This document shows, piece by piece, positions 46,559 through 57,368 of a stretch of DNA of 64,000 nt (position 1 is the first letter of the stretch; each line of letters starts with the position of its first letter). A program made the translations under genes and the position numbers. The DNA comes from Henckelia pumila. Its lineage: Eukaryota; Streptophyta; Magnoliopsida; Lamiales; Gesneriaceae. The stretch is from the NCBI RefSeq assembly GCF_033568475.1, contig NC_133122.1, forward strand, positions 186,143,449 through 186,207,448, given 5' to 3'. A model generated the notes under the pieces. That model ran no database searches. It had not been told where the DNA came from and saw only the letters and a list, made by a program, of their open reading frames with translations.

Positions 46559-46993
46559 TCTTTGTCAACTCTCATCTTCATATGTTTGGTTTTATCTAAC
46601 ATCAACAATGAGAGTTTTTTTTTTCTTGCATTCATCTCCTTATTTTATTTATCCCTCTATCATCTACAAGTTCTACGCCAAATTTTGAACTTGAACTTGG
46701 CAGCGATGATATCCATGTTGCCACAATTGTTCAAAGTAAGCACATTCACTTCTCCTTTGCCGAACTTTCCATTGGTTCCACTTTCAAAAGTATCGACCTG
46801 GCGAATTTTTCTCCCAACGCTAACCTCAAAATTATCCAAATTTTGACCGCGATGAAGCGTGAAGGCTATACTTGGTTGCACTCCTACTACCGCTGATGAC
46901 CGTCTCACTTTAAAAAAATTTCACCCCTGAGTTCCATATCATCCAATAATTGATCATTTCCTCCATTTCTCGTATTGGAGACCTCTCCACTTG
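46559..46993 (+). repeat. Direct repeat R1 (435 bp) flanking a hAT-like element
   Basis: It is about 98% identical to R2 (47919-48354), with roughly nine differences including a 1-bp indel. It starts TCTTTGTCAACTC and ends CTCTCCACTTG, immediately before the transposon. Confidence 0.9.
46640..46896 (+). pseudogene. Unrecognised coding-like fragment in R1
   Basis: In the frame of 46681 the sequence reads NFELELGSDDIHVATIVQSK, then HIHFSFAELS and LTAMKREGYTWLHSYYR up to a stop at about 46896. Its composition looks like real protein, not random AT-rich translation. In the R2 copy one extra A near 48131 shifts the frame. Sequence after R2 (48361-48600: VIQVMHNNTKFFERVSLRFA) and near 48865 (HFNRLDSSLENIQNTIVNN, coiled-coil-like) may be later parts of the same old gene. 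I do not know the family; it may be a retroelement-borne gene. Confidence 0.35.
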
Positions 46994-47918
46994 GGCGGAG
47001 CCACCCCAAAGGCTGGGGTGGGCTCTGGCCCGGGTTTAATTTTTTTTTTAATTATTAGTTATAATATATGTGTATTCCTAGCCCAGGTTAAATTTTTTAA
47101 TTAGCCCAATATTTGGTCCAACTTATTTTCTGAAATATATTTGTGAGTTTTGTTTGCTTTGATTTATTAAAAAATAATTCAAAGAAAGAGAAAACAGCTC
47201 TGCTTCTTGTCATGTTTCTTTCCAATTCCTCTAAAAGTTTAATTTTTATCAAGACTTTTGTATTTTCTAAAATTATATTTTGTTATTTTTGAATTGCTTG
47301 ATTTTATTGATGTGTGTTCGTGGGTTTCTTGTAAATAATTGTGAAGTGGATTTTTTGAAATGATTTAATCTTACTTTCTATGACTTTCTATGGCATTTTT
47401 GTATTTTTTTTAATTGAAAAATGGAAATCATGATCTGTATTTTCAAGTAATTTATTTTTAGGATTTATATATTTAAAGTTTTTTCATTTCTTTGATCTAA
47501 ATGATGTGTTTTTGTTTTTTTTTAAAAATAAGGTGTTTTTGAGTGGTTCATCTATAAATTTTTTCATGATGTATTATATTAATTAAAATATCATATTTTT
47601 CATTTTGAGTATATTGTAAGGATATCAATTGAATGCAATGATTTAATATATTATATATATAAAACTAAATTTTTTTTTACAAGCAGCAACATTTTTTCGG
47701 AGTCATCTCACTTGTACATCGATCACATCTTTAGTAGTTTATATTTTTTTGTCACTATATAATATTTATAGTTATCATTAAATGTTTTGCGAGTGTTCCT
47801 TGATTATAAATTATACTTTTAATATATTTTAATTTTTAAATATTTTATTTAAATTATTTTAATTTTTTAATCGAATCAGTTAGCCCAGGGTGAAATTTTT
47901 TTGTGGCTACGCCCCTGG
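46994..47918. mobile_element. Non-autonomous hAT-like element (Tip100-like ends), about 925 bp
   Basis: The left end GGGCGGAGCCACCCC and the right end GTGGCTACGCCCCTGG are inverted matches (GGGGCGTAGCCAC). GGGCGGAGCCA-type ends are known from Tip100-like hAT elements in plants. The inside is AT-rich without a transposase. The usual 8-bp target duplication is not seen; instead R1 and R2 abut the ends. Confidence 0.6.
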
Positions 47919-48354
47919 TCTTTGTCAACTCTCATCTTCATATGTTTGGTTTTATCTAACATCAACAATGAGAGTTTTTTTTTTCTTGCATTCATCTCCT
48001 TATTTTATTTATCCCTCTATCATCTACAAGTTCTACGCCAAATTTTGAACTTGAACTTGGCAGCGATGATATCCATGTTGTCACAATTGTTCAAAGTAAG
48101 CACATTCACTTCTCATTTGCCGAACTTTCCAATTGGTTCCACTTTCCAAAGTATCGACCTAGCGAATTTTTCTCCCAACGCTAACCTCAAAATTATCCAA
48201 ATTTTGACCGCGATGAAGCGTGAAGGCTATACTTGGTCGCACTCCTACTACTGCTGATGACCGTCTCACTTTAAAAAAATTTCGCCCCTGAGTTCCATAT
48301 CATCCAATAATTGATCATTTTCTCCATTTCTCGTATTGGAGACCTCTCCACTTG
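47919..48354 (+). repeat. Direct repeat R2 (436 bp)
   Basis: Second copy of R1, immediately after the hAT-like element; it ends CTCTCCACTTG and continues into the unduplicated sequence CAAATATTTG. Confidence 0.9.
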
Positions 48355-49035
48355 CAAATATTTGAACTTGTATGTCCTTTTTCATATCATCTCCAACCGT
48401 CCTTTCAACTCTTCTCGTTTTGTTATTCAAGTCATGCATAACAATACAAAATTTTTCGAACGAGTAAGTCTTCGTTTTGCTCATTTAATCAAACTCATTT
48501 TGACTCACTTTGACATACTCTTCGATGATGAAGATAAAATGTCAGTTCCAACTTTTGATACTGTTGATCATGCCTCGGTCACCGAGATGAGAATATCTTA
48601 AAATCCTTCTATGTCTCGATGGGTTGACGATCATAGTTATGTTTTTTTTTAAATTTACCATCATTTTTTTTTATCCCTTTCTCTGACTTACCTCACTCTA
48701 TCCAAGTCAAGGGATTTCCAGCCGGACCTCCGTCCCAAGACATTTCATCCTCCTCTACCCCTCTTTCTCCTCTTCCGAATATCAACATTGAAGATATCCC
48801 TTCCTTCACTCGTCTCTTGAGGTTCCACCAACTCCGACGGGTCGATTCTCTTTTTAATTGATGATCACTTTAACCGCCTTGACTCCTCCCTTGAAAATAT
48901 CCAAAATACTATTGTCAACAACTACGCCGAGACTACTGCTACTCTAAATTGTATTGTGGTTTGCATTTTAATTTATATGCATGGTTATTTATATTTTACT
49001 TAACCATGTTTTGCAACCATCAAATTTTTTACGTC
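48355..49035 (+). other. Decayed coding-like region after R2
   Basis: Frames with plausible protein composition are interrupted by stops (see the R1 fragment). There is no domain I can name. Confidence 0.3.
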
Positions 49036-49345
49036 TCAAACGCATAAAAATCTTGATTTGTGAGATTAATATTTTTAATGTATTAACATATTTTAAAAAT
49101 TGTGTTTTGATGATTACAATACTCGGTTCATCGTTACTAATATTATAATATGAGAAAATGCAGAATTTAAGATTATTGCCCAGTTGAGTTCGGAAGCTCT
49201 GAAGCAACGTCGGAAGGTCTTAACCGCACCAACTTGAAGCTTCGCCGAAGTAGTTCAGATGCAGGGATGTAAAAATGTTCGGAACGTCCGAATCCAGTTC
49301 AGAAGGTTTGAACTTGTCCAGCCGAAGATGTTCGGAGGCAACAAC
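49036..49345 (+). mobile_element. Copia A-family LTR fragment
   Basis: TGTTTTGATGATTACAATACTCGG near 49110 and GAGAAAATGCAGAATTTAAG near 49153 correspond to 7899-7965. TTCGGA palindromes continue to about 49340 (TTCGGAACGTCCGAATCC near 49277). It lacks TATA and a 3' end, so it is truncated. Similarity also covers about 65-75 bp before TGTTTTGATG. Confidence 0.75.
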
Positions 49346-50103
49346 CCACCCGAAAATATTATTATAATATATTTTATTAATAATTGAATTAATAGATTGG
49401 ACTAAATATTAATGAGCTTCAACTTATATAACAATTAATTGTTGACTTAATTCGCATAATTGTTTGCAATTAATTGTTGGCTTAATTCGCATAATTGTTT
49501 GTTGTTAAAATAATCGAATGGTAGAATAATGAAATGACATTTTATTTTTCTGTATTTTTTTAAAAAATTAATTAATAATTTAATTAATTAATATTTATAA
49601 GTATTTAATTAAAATAAATATGTAGAATAAGAGATGCAATTTTTTACCCATCTATTTAACAAAAATTTATCTAGTAATTTGTGTCATGAATATTTCATTA
49701 ATTATTATCTCATGCACGACCTTGAAGTATTATTCGAAATATTTTAGTATTATATATTTTAAGTTGAAGATTTTATCCTTTAGAAATATAAGTTTCTAAT
49801 TAGTACTTTCTTACAAAAAAAAAAACAATTTTTTCTAAACAAAATCTTGAACATGAAAAATATTATCTGGATATTCTATCCCTACCCGATGGGATTCCGA
49901 ACCTTCTGAATCCCGAATATCCGGATCTCGAAATGTGTTGGATACTGGACCAAGAGAAAAAAAAATCCCCAATTTTTTTCGAAACGAAAATTGGATAAGA
50001 GGGTTACGAGACGAGTCCGAACACTACCTTAGACTCTCAATAGTAACAAGAATCAACAAATTTACTCTTTGAGCAAAAAAGTTCGGTTGAAAATGAACTA
50101 TTA
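49346..50103. other. AT-rich intergenic DNA
   Basis: No gene is supported. A tandem pair of 35-bp units (CAATTAATTGTTGACTTAAT..., 49432-49466 and 49467-49501, one difference) is the only clear structure. Confidence 0.55.
49432..49501. repeat. Tandem duplication, 2 x 35 bp
   Basis: Two adjacent 35-bp units differ at a single base (GTTGACTT against GTTGGCTT). Confidence 0.85.
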
Positions 50104-50204
50104 GGTAGTGTTTGAGAGAGCTTCTAAGAAACACTTCTCAGTTTTTCCTTCACAAAATTTTAAAATCTGAGAAGTGCTTCGTAGAAGCTCTCCCAAACAC
50201 TACC
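50104..50204. mobile_element. Tourist-like MITE, 101 bp
   Basis: GGTAGTGTTTGAGAGAGCTT at the left is mirrored by AAGCTCTCCCAAACACTACC at the right; the arms stay complementary over about 40 bp (ACACTTCTCAG against CTGAGAAGTGC). TTA flanks both sides (50101-50103 and 50205-50207), matching the 3-bp target preference of PIF/Harbinger elements. It is downstream of the PPR gene. Confidence 0.8.
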
Positions 50205-50769
50205 TTAATCTCATGTCCAACACAGCTCCCAATATTTCAAGAAAACCGAGTCGTGCAAAATTTGGAAAGACAAACTTATCAAGAATCATCCCATATTCCC
50301 ACATGACACAGTTGAATCGATAACCGCATTTGATCAGATATCTTGTTTGAAGATCCGAGATTTGATAAGACTGGACAAACTCCGAACCATAATACTTGTT
50401 TCATTAAATAAATTCTGATATTTAAATAATAATAAAAAAAATCAGCAGTGCCTCCATTCTATAAATAAACACATCAAAAATTGGTAGGGGTAGGTCAAGG
50501 TTACCTGAAAAATAAGTAGAAATATAGACAGCTACTGAACCAATTTTAGCAGTTGATGTGAAATTATTATGCTAATTAAGTTAAAGGCGAAGCTCCTTCT
50601 GTCAAATGAACAAAATAGGTTGTTGGAATGCACAAGGAGAAAAGAAGAAGCAAGAAGTACCACCATTTCACATTCACAAAAATGTTCTCATATAGGAGAA
50701 GAAAAGAACTTTAAAGAACAAAAATAACCGCATCATACCGACATCCATTATTAATAAGCTTGTACCTAA
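50205..50769. other. 3' flank of the PPR gene
   Basis: This region should contain the PPR 3' UTR (minus strand). I see nothing else of note. Confidence 0.4.
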
Positions 50770-52320
50770 CTAGTGACATTTCCACTTCCGTAAAAGTTCT
50801 TCGTAAACAAAAATTTTGCCTACTTTTGATAGACTCTGTTTCAACTTCGTGAGTGTGGCCGAGTTTAACTTGATTCCTCTTTCGATCATGTCCTCGGCAC
50901 ATTTGACCGCCTCTGGAACCCGATCCATGTCTCTAAGCCCTGTCACCAGCAAATTACCAGTTTCATCCAAATCGGAACTAAAAGTATCAGTCATACATCT
51001 CCACACCTTAATTCCCATATGGGGATCTCCTCCATCAATATAGGCCTTGACTGCTGCACTACAATCTTGGTGCATAGGGACAAACTCATTTTTCACCATC
51101 TCTTTGAATATTGGGATAGCATTTCTTATCCTCCGGTGCTTGATGGAAAAGTGAAAAATTGAATTGTAAGTCTCCGAATCCGGAAATACCCCATAAAAAA
51201 CCATTTCTCCTAACAATTTTTCAGCCGATTCAAAATCCTTTAGATTACAATACAGCAAGATTAATGATTTATACATTCCAATATCTGGAGGACAAATGGT
51301 TTTACCAACCATTTCCTCCCAGATCAATTTGGCCCCTTTTGAGTCACTCTTCCGCACACATTCATCGATGGCAAATTTAAGAAACTTTATTCCTGGATAA
51401 CAGGCCCTATCCTTCATCGTGTCGAAAAATTTCAATACTTCACGCATCCCGTCTGCGCCCTTGAGCAAAGTACACAAAAACGAATCATAAGCAGCAATGT
51501 TCCTTGGATCCCATCCAATATCAACCACCATGTCAGAGAAAGTCTGCCTAGCTCTACCAACATCACCCTCATTCTCCATACCCTCCAACAAAATGGCATA
51601 AGTTTCTGAATCAAACCTAATCTTGTCCTTCATAACATCCGCATAGTCCTTGGCCAATACAGTTTTCCCCTCCCTCGATATTGCACGCAGCAAGGAATTC
51701 AGAGCTGCGACATCCCTAGGCACACCATACTGATCCATGACCTCGAAGCTCAGAATAGCCTCCTGAACGCGGAGGGAAATAGCATAACTAATAAAAACTG
51801 AGGCAAAAGTAGATAAAGATAGCAACATTTCTTTCCTCATTGATTTGATAGCATTCCACATCGCATCAAACAAACAATTCTTCCCTAAAATATCCACCAC
51901 CAAATTCCAAGAATAAGAACTGTGCTTATCATTCAGTTGGAAACTGGACCACCTGAAAAATTTCACGGCAGGTCCAGGAAACCCATAGGACAGTTTAAGC
52001 ACCTCCTCCACATCCTGTTGAGAAACTCTTATGCCAGTATCTTCGAGAACCCTTTCCACGGTGACAGCAGGAGTGTTAGCTATAATTTCACACAAGATTT
52101 TCACCTTTGGAGGCAAAGTCGAAACTTCAGTGTAAGAAGTGAATTTCAAGCGCTTACCCGGTATAGGGTGATGGGAATCAGGATGTGAGACCACGTTATT
52201 GCTCTCAATTGGATAGTCCAGGGCTCTGGAAGAACGGTGGGGATGTTTCTCACTATGGGTAATCTTTGACGATGAAGAAGACGAATCTTCATCGAGTGAT
52301 CTTTTCCTTGAGTTCCTCAT
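50770..52320 (-). CDS. Pentatricopeptide-repeat (PPR) protein, P-type, intronless
   Basis: PPR proteins bind organellar RNA one base per repeat and direct its splicing, stability or translation. This single-exon gene encodes 516 residues from the ATG at 52320-52318. The longer open frame (to 52476) begins with TTG, so I reject those 52 codons. The N-terminus (MRNSRKRSLDEDSSSSSSK...PGKRLKF) is basic and serine-rich and contains KR-type patches. A conserved start of the repeat part (PPKVKILCEIIANTPAVTVE) is followed by RVSQQDVEEVLKLSYGFPG and FFRW, then about ten 35-residue helix pairs, for example DSETYAILLEGMENEGDVG and DSETYNSIFHF. No E, DYW or SMR domain. From memory it resembles Arabidopsis At1g77360, annotated mitochondrial; the basic N-terminus leaves a nuclear location open. 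No damage is visible. Confidence 0.93.
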   Translation of the reverse strand: MRNSRKRSLDEDSSSSSSKITHSEKHPHRSSRALDYPIESNNVVSHPDSHHPIPGKRLKFTSYTEVSTLPPKVKILCEIIANTPAVTVERVLEDTGIRVSQQDVEEVLKLSYGFPGPAVKFFRWSSFQLNDKHSSYSWNLVVDILGKNCLFDAMWNAIKSMRKEMLLSLSTFASVFISYAISLRVQEAILSFEVMDQYGVPRDVAALNSLLRAISREGKTVLAKDYADVMKDKIRFDSETYAILLEGMENEGDVGRARQTFSDMVVDIGWDPRNIAAYDSFLCTLLKGADGMREVLKFFDTMKDRACYPGIKFLKFAIDECVRKSDSKGAKLIWEEMVGKTICPPDIGMYKSLILLYCNLKDFESAEKLLGEMVFYGVFPDSETYNSIFHFSIKHRRIRNAIPIFKEMVKNEFVPMHQDCSAAVKAYIDGGDPHMGIKVWRCMTDTFSSDLDETGNLLVTGLRDMDRVPEAVKCAEDMIERGIKLNSATLTKLKQSLSKVGKIFVYEELLRKWKCH

Positions 52321-52600
52321 GGATTTTTCCAGAAATTGGGAAGAAGGAAAGGTATTCGATGGATAAAGTGTGAATATTTGGGAATTTGCGCGATCATCAC
52401 AAACCCTAATTCGGGGAATTGCATTTTTAGTTCTAAAAGTTGGTCTAATTTTGGTTTTAGTCCTATAATTTTTCAAAGTTTGTTTTTTAGTCTAGTAACT
52501 TGGATTTTTGTTTGGGTTTTAGTCATTTTTTTCATGGAAAGTCCCTAAATCAATCGAACATTACTTGTTTAACTTCGATGTTCTCCTATAAGGCTCGTGT
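52321..52600. promoter_or_regulatory. 5' flank of the PPR gene
   Basis: Probable 5' UTR and promoter. TTTTAGTCCTATAA-like words recur twice or more (52430-52530), a simple repeated pattern of unknown meaning. A TATA box could not be chosen with confidence. Confidence 0.35.
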
Positions 52601-53433
52601 GATTAGAATTAGGTTTATATTACACATATTAAAATATATCTAATAAAAAATAAACAAGCAATTTGCAAAACTCCGATCCAGTTTATGACTTATCCACTTT
52701 CTAAACAAAAACTCCTAGTTACAATTCAGTTTCAGTCCTAGACTGATAAAGTACATATGTTTACAACTCGTTTAACTTGGCACAAAGACGATCCTTCAAT
52801 GATCAGAATAACAGTTTAGATGTTTGTGCTTCGAGTTCCTTAAGCAATTTTTCTTCTTCAAACTTTGAAAGCTCAGATATTCTCACAAGCAAGAGTTTTT
52901 TGGCAAAAGTTGTTCTTCGATATATTAAGGCTCTTATTTATAGTCTTCGGATGTCAACGGTAATAATTTCAAAAACGGTTCTCTGAAGGAATTTGAAATA
53001 TACTCATTGCTTTTGTCACTTTCATGAACAAATTCTGAAGCCGACATTCTCTTGGATCGCGACACTACCTTCTGCAGAATTTGTCAAAGTACGGAAAACT
53101 TTATCCAATCAGATCGCTCTGGTAGACTGATAATCGTGAAGGTAAACTGATGTATTCAGAAGATCAGTTTATCAGTTTAGTTTAGTATCTTCAGTTCGGT
53201 TGAACCGAGTGAGATCAGTTCAGCTAGTCAGGAAAGCGTGCTTTTCATTTTAGCGTTTTTCTTAATAAAGTCTCTCTTTTCTTTGAATATTCGGTTGAAC
53301 AATTTTTTCTATAAGATCGAACTTTTCCTTTTTTGAAGTAGTTTTAGTTTAGCTCTCTTCAGTTTATCTTGTATCATTTTTGTCCTAACAGTTTAGCACT
53401 TTATTTATAAACACCAAAACTTAATTTTCAACA
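52601..53433 (-). repeat. Copia C 3' LTR (minus strand)
   Basis: The minus strand starts TGTTGAAAATTAAGTTTTGG at 53433, preceded by a purine run (AAAAAGAGAGAAAT), which fits a polypurine tract before a 3' LTR. A TATA-like CTATAAATAAGAGCC is near 52928-52942 (minus strand). Words such as CAGTTCGGTTGAACCGAG (near 53200) form a small palindrome. The far end at about 52600 is approximate. Confidence 0.6.
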
Positions 53434-53723
53434 ATTTCTCTCTTTTTGGTGTTTATCAAAACTTAGATAGTACTGAGATAAACTGATTTATCATCGTACT
53501 GTGGTAGATTGTCTTATCATTTGAATCTGTCTAAATGTACTGAACTTCCCCCTTTTTTTATAAATCAACGAAGTGTGAGGTATAACAAAAAAGTGTGGTG
53601 CTTAATATCATAAAAGTCAGATACAATCGTAGATAAAATAATGAAGCAACATAAGCTATCTTCGATCTGTCAGAGGTCTTGGAAGAGAAGAGCTGCGACT
53701 TGAGGAGGATAGAAGAAGTGTTG
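53434..53723 (-). mobile_element. Copia C interior remnant cut by Gypsy 5
   Basis: The purine tract and 3' end of the element's interior are visible on the minus strand, with no recognisable domain. It ends at the Gypsy 5 insertion. Confidence 0.5.
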
Positions 53724-56700
53724 TGTAGCACCTAAAAATCCAATCTACTAAATCGCATGAATTAAATTAAATAATTATTATGATTATTATTTTTAAGTTT
53801 AATCAATTTAAATTATTTATTTGAATTATTTGTTAATAAAATACTAATTATTTATTCAAATTATTTTTATCGTACTAACTAATTAATTAATATTTTAATT
53901 ATTTAAGTTTATTTGTCTAAATAATTTTATTGTGCGATTTAATTTTTTTTAAATAAACTTGCATATTTAAATGATTTTAATTATTTAGTTTATTCATTTA
54001 AATGATCTTAACTGTCTCACTTATGTATTTAAAATGATTTAAGTTTAGTGGATAATTATTTAAATGATTTAACTTTTTAGTTTATTTATTTACATACTTT
54101 TGATTATCCAACTTATTTATTTTAAATAACTTATGTTTATCGGTTAGTTATTTTAAATTATTTTAAATGTTTAGCTTATTTATTTAAATGCTTTTAATTG
54201 TCTAAGTAATTTTAAAGGTTTTTATTCCGCTTATGTATTTATTTAAATTTCTTTTAAACGTTCATCTAGTTTATTTAAATTATTTTAATCGCTCTGTTTA
54301 TTATTTAAATATGTTATTTATTGATGTGACATCAAACTATTTGAAGTGTTGATTTTAATTTCTAAGATAGTGCTTAAATTCCTTCAGATGTTTATTTGTT
54401 TAATTATTATGTTAATTAATTTTAGGTACTTGAGTTTAGTGACATCCGGCTCCGGCACACGGTGATGGTGGACTTAGCGGTAAAACATTAAATTTTATTT
54501 TGGGAATTAGAATTCATGGAAGTCGAGGAAAATAAATGAGATTTTTACTTTTAAAATTTTTCGAGTGCCAAAAATCGTGTAAGTGCATTCTTGAGTTTAA
54601 TTTTTAATATTTCTCAAAGCATTTTTGATCCCGGACTAGAAAAATTCTATTCTTATAATTAATTTTAGGATTTTAAACTTAGAAATTAAAATAATTGCAA
54701 AAATTGTAGAGCTAAAGTTGTAATGACAAGAATGACACTTTTATAAGTGTACTAGCACCTTTTCACCTACACCACACTAACACCACCTACCTATACATAC
54801 ACAAACTAATACGTATACATGATACACACTTAGAATATTCTACACACAACACAAACCTCAACCCTAGACCCATTCTAGCCGCCTCCTTCATCCTCCCCTT
54901 CGAGAATCACCATCGGCCACCTCCCTTTCTTCAACCTTTCACTTTGCCGGCCATCCCAGACCACCGGCCGCCACCATGCCGCCTTGAAGCCGACCTTAGG
55001 AGGTCTGTTCAACTACTGGACGTGGGATCCCAGCCCTTGGCCGCCCCCTTTTCCTCTTTTGTTGCAAGTTTAGGCAAGATTTTTGTGCTTCCTTTAACAC
55101 CAAGCATACAATATTATGTTTCCTGTTCCCACCTTTATTAATCTCGAATTTTGTATCATTTTTGTGTGTATGGAACTTTTTTAATATGAAAATCAGTTGG
55201 CATTGTTGGTGCTTTTCGAAATTTTCATGTCATTATCGCTTGAATGTTTTATGGATTGAAATGAGATGAAAAACTTGCATGAATTGAGATTTCTTACTGA
55301 TTTGATGAAAAATCAGTATGTGTATGGGTAGAACACGACCCTAATGCATGTGTATTTGAAGGGATTTGATCCATGTATCACGTTATTTTACATCCTTAAA
55401 GTTATATATCGAAAAGTTACAAATTCGGCATCAAATTATGGGCGTTTGAACTTGAATTTTGATGAAATGGTTGAATGTGTTAAGGGGCTGTCCATGATGG
55501 TTGAAAAGGGTGAAAAAGTGATCTTACAAATGTATTAGATGGGTATTAAGGGCTGGATTTAAAATATTTTTAGGCTAGGTGTTTGTTTGTAGCGTTTGAA
55601 GAAGTCAGGTGAAACTTGTCGGGTTAAATCCTAGACTTAAGCTAGCACCGGGCACATGGCTAGCTCAAGGGCCCTTTCTGGTCACTAGGAAGGTCCTAGA
55701 TGGTGCATTTATGGTTGATTTGTAGAGTAGTCATTGAGGAAATGGTTTTGAAAGTTTTAGATATTGAAGGGCTAGAGCAGATTTTTTGTGTCTATGCGGT
55801 TCACCTTTAGGAATGAGTTCTGATCATGGAATTTTAAAGGCCTGGATAGGGGATTCCCTGACTTTTATTGATTTTTATGATGTTGGGATTGTGTCGGTTC
55901 AAATTGGGCTTAATTCGGGTAAGTTTCGGGTAGAAAAAGGGTGGTTTAAGTTGAAGTGTCAAGAGCAGTTTTCCGGGAAGTTTAGGGGCTGTCCGGGAAC
56001 CTAAATTGAACGGGATGCTCAAGCTTGCATTAAAGGTTAATGACTGATCCTAGGGGTGATTTAGGATGTGTATGGGCTTGCATTAAAGCTTGCATTAAAG
56101 GTTAACGGTTAGAACGGAAAGTCTTTTGGATAAGAATGGGCTAGTTTATGGGCCGTACGGGCCGAACGCCCGTGTCGACCCATTGTGGGATAAGTCTAAG
56201 TGATTGCAGGTATTTCTATAAGTTTAATGGTGGCCACCTACACGTTATACATCCATTAATTCAAAGTTTATATTATTTTTCTGGATCATGTAATTACATT
56301 CATTCAATGCCCTTATCCTTCGCGTGATTAAACTTCAAATTATTCATGTTCTAGTCCCAAAGTATAAATTATGAAAAGATGAAAAGTTAAATGTGAAAAG
56401 GTTAAATTAAATGTAAAGTAAATGAATGAGGAGAGTTGATTGTGACTTAGACGTGCAATGATGGGTCGGGAGATGGTCTGGCTCACTTGCCAAAATTAAA
56501 CGTGTAGTACGAGGTCGAGAGACATCTCGGCTTCCCTACCAACCAGACGTGTAGTATGAGGTTGAGAGAAATCTCGGCTTCCCTACCAACCAGACGTGTA
56601 GTATGAGATCGGGAGAATTCTCGGCTTCCCTATCAATTCAGATGGGCAATGTGGTGTCAGAAGAGATCTCTATATCCTTGCCAGCATACTACTGTAGCCA

Positions 56701-57354
56701 TTGATCGATCAAAATCATAGTCACAATCGAGGATCTAAATTCACAATATAATTAAAAAGAAAATGTTCATGAATGTAATGTTTTCATTGCATATTGTAAA
56801 GGTTCTACTTCGGGCATGAGTTGTGTTTCATTCGGGTGAGTTCATCGTATACTTATTATTATTTTTAGTATGATGTATGTATTTTGAACTCTCGTTATTC
56901 ATAGTACAATCTTGTTGAGTCTTTAGGCTCACTACTATGCTTGGTTCAGGTTAGAATTTGTTGAGATCGAGGGGCATGAATCTCGAGTGGACTGCGATGC
57001 GGGCACGACACATCTCTCCGACCTATGCTAGTATTCCGTAGAGTTTATTCAAACTTAAATGTTTAGAAGTAGTTATTTGTTTGTTGAGCAAATGTAAATG
57101 TAATAATCTTTAGGTTTGTTGTTGGCATGAAAATATTAAATTGTTAAATCTTTGGGTGTTTGAAATGTCGTATCCCTTTCTTTAGATTCTCGTTCATTTT
57201 TCTCGGTCTTGTTTATCTGTGTTGTTGGTTGTATTTTTAGGTTGCTATCTGTGACAGGTGGGTTTTAATATAAACAGATAGGTCATGCCAAAAGTTTTTG
57301 AAAAATCCGTATTTTATTTAATTATTAATTAAAGTAGAGCTAGTGGTCGTTTCA
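53724..57354 (+). repeat. Gypsy 5 left (5') LTR, 3.6 kb
   Basis: It begins TGTAGCACCTAAAAATCC. Order inside: AT-rich repeat, a GC-rich zone at 54860-55080 (ATTCTAGCCGCCTCCTTC, then GCAAGTTTAGGCAAG), a long middle part, five hairpin-bearing tandem units (56451-56690), then CGTTTCA. Small reading frames in the GC-rich zone are not conserved. Confidence 0.9.
56451..56690 (+). repeat. Tandem repeat, 47-bp period, in the Gypsy 5 left LTR
   Basis: Units beginning ACGTGTAGTA start at 56500, 56547 and 56594 (exactly 47 bp apart), with diverged units before (56451) and after (about 56641). Each contains GAGAxxTCTCGGCTTCCCTA, so a short hairpin is repeated. Confidence 0.85.
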
Positions 57355-57356
57355 GT

Positions 57357-57368
57357 TGGTATCAGAGC
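57357..57368 (+). other. Gypsy 5 primer-binding site
   Basis: TGGTATCAGAGC lies 2 bp after the left LTR, a full match to the initiator-Met complement. Confidence 0.85.

Noticed and set aside
49036..49345. 3' LTR of Copia A itself
   Set aside because: Too diverged in arms and spacers, lacks the second half, and unrelated sequences lie between; more likely a separate insertion of the family.
50816..52188. Several plus-strand reading frames inside the PPR gene
   Set aside because: They are antisense shadows of an intact coding sequence.
52321..52476. 52-codon N-terminal extension of the PPR protein
   Set aside because: The frame opens with TTG, not ATG, and the residues do not look like a transit peptide; the first ATG is at 52320.
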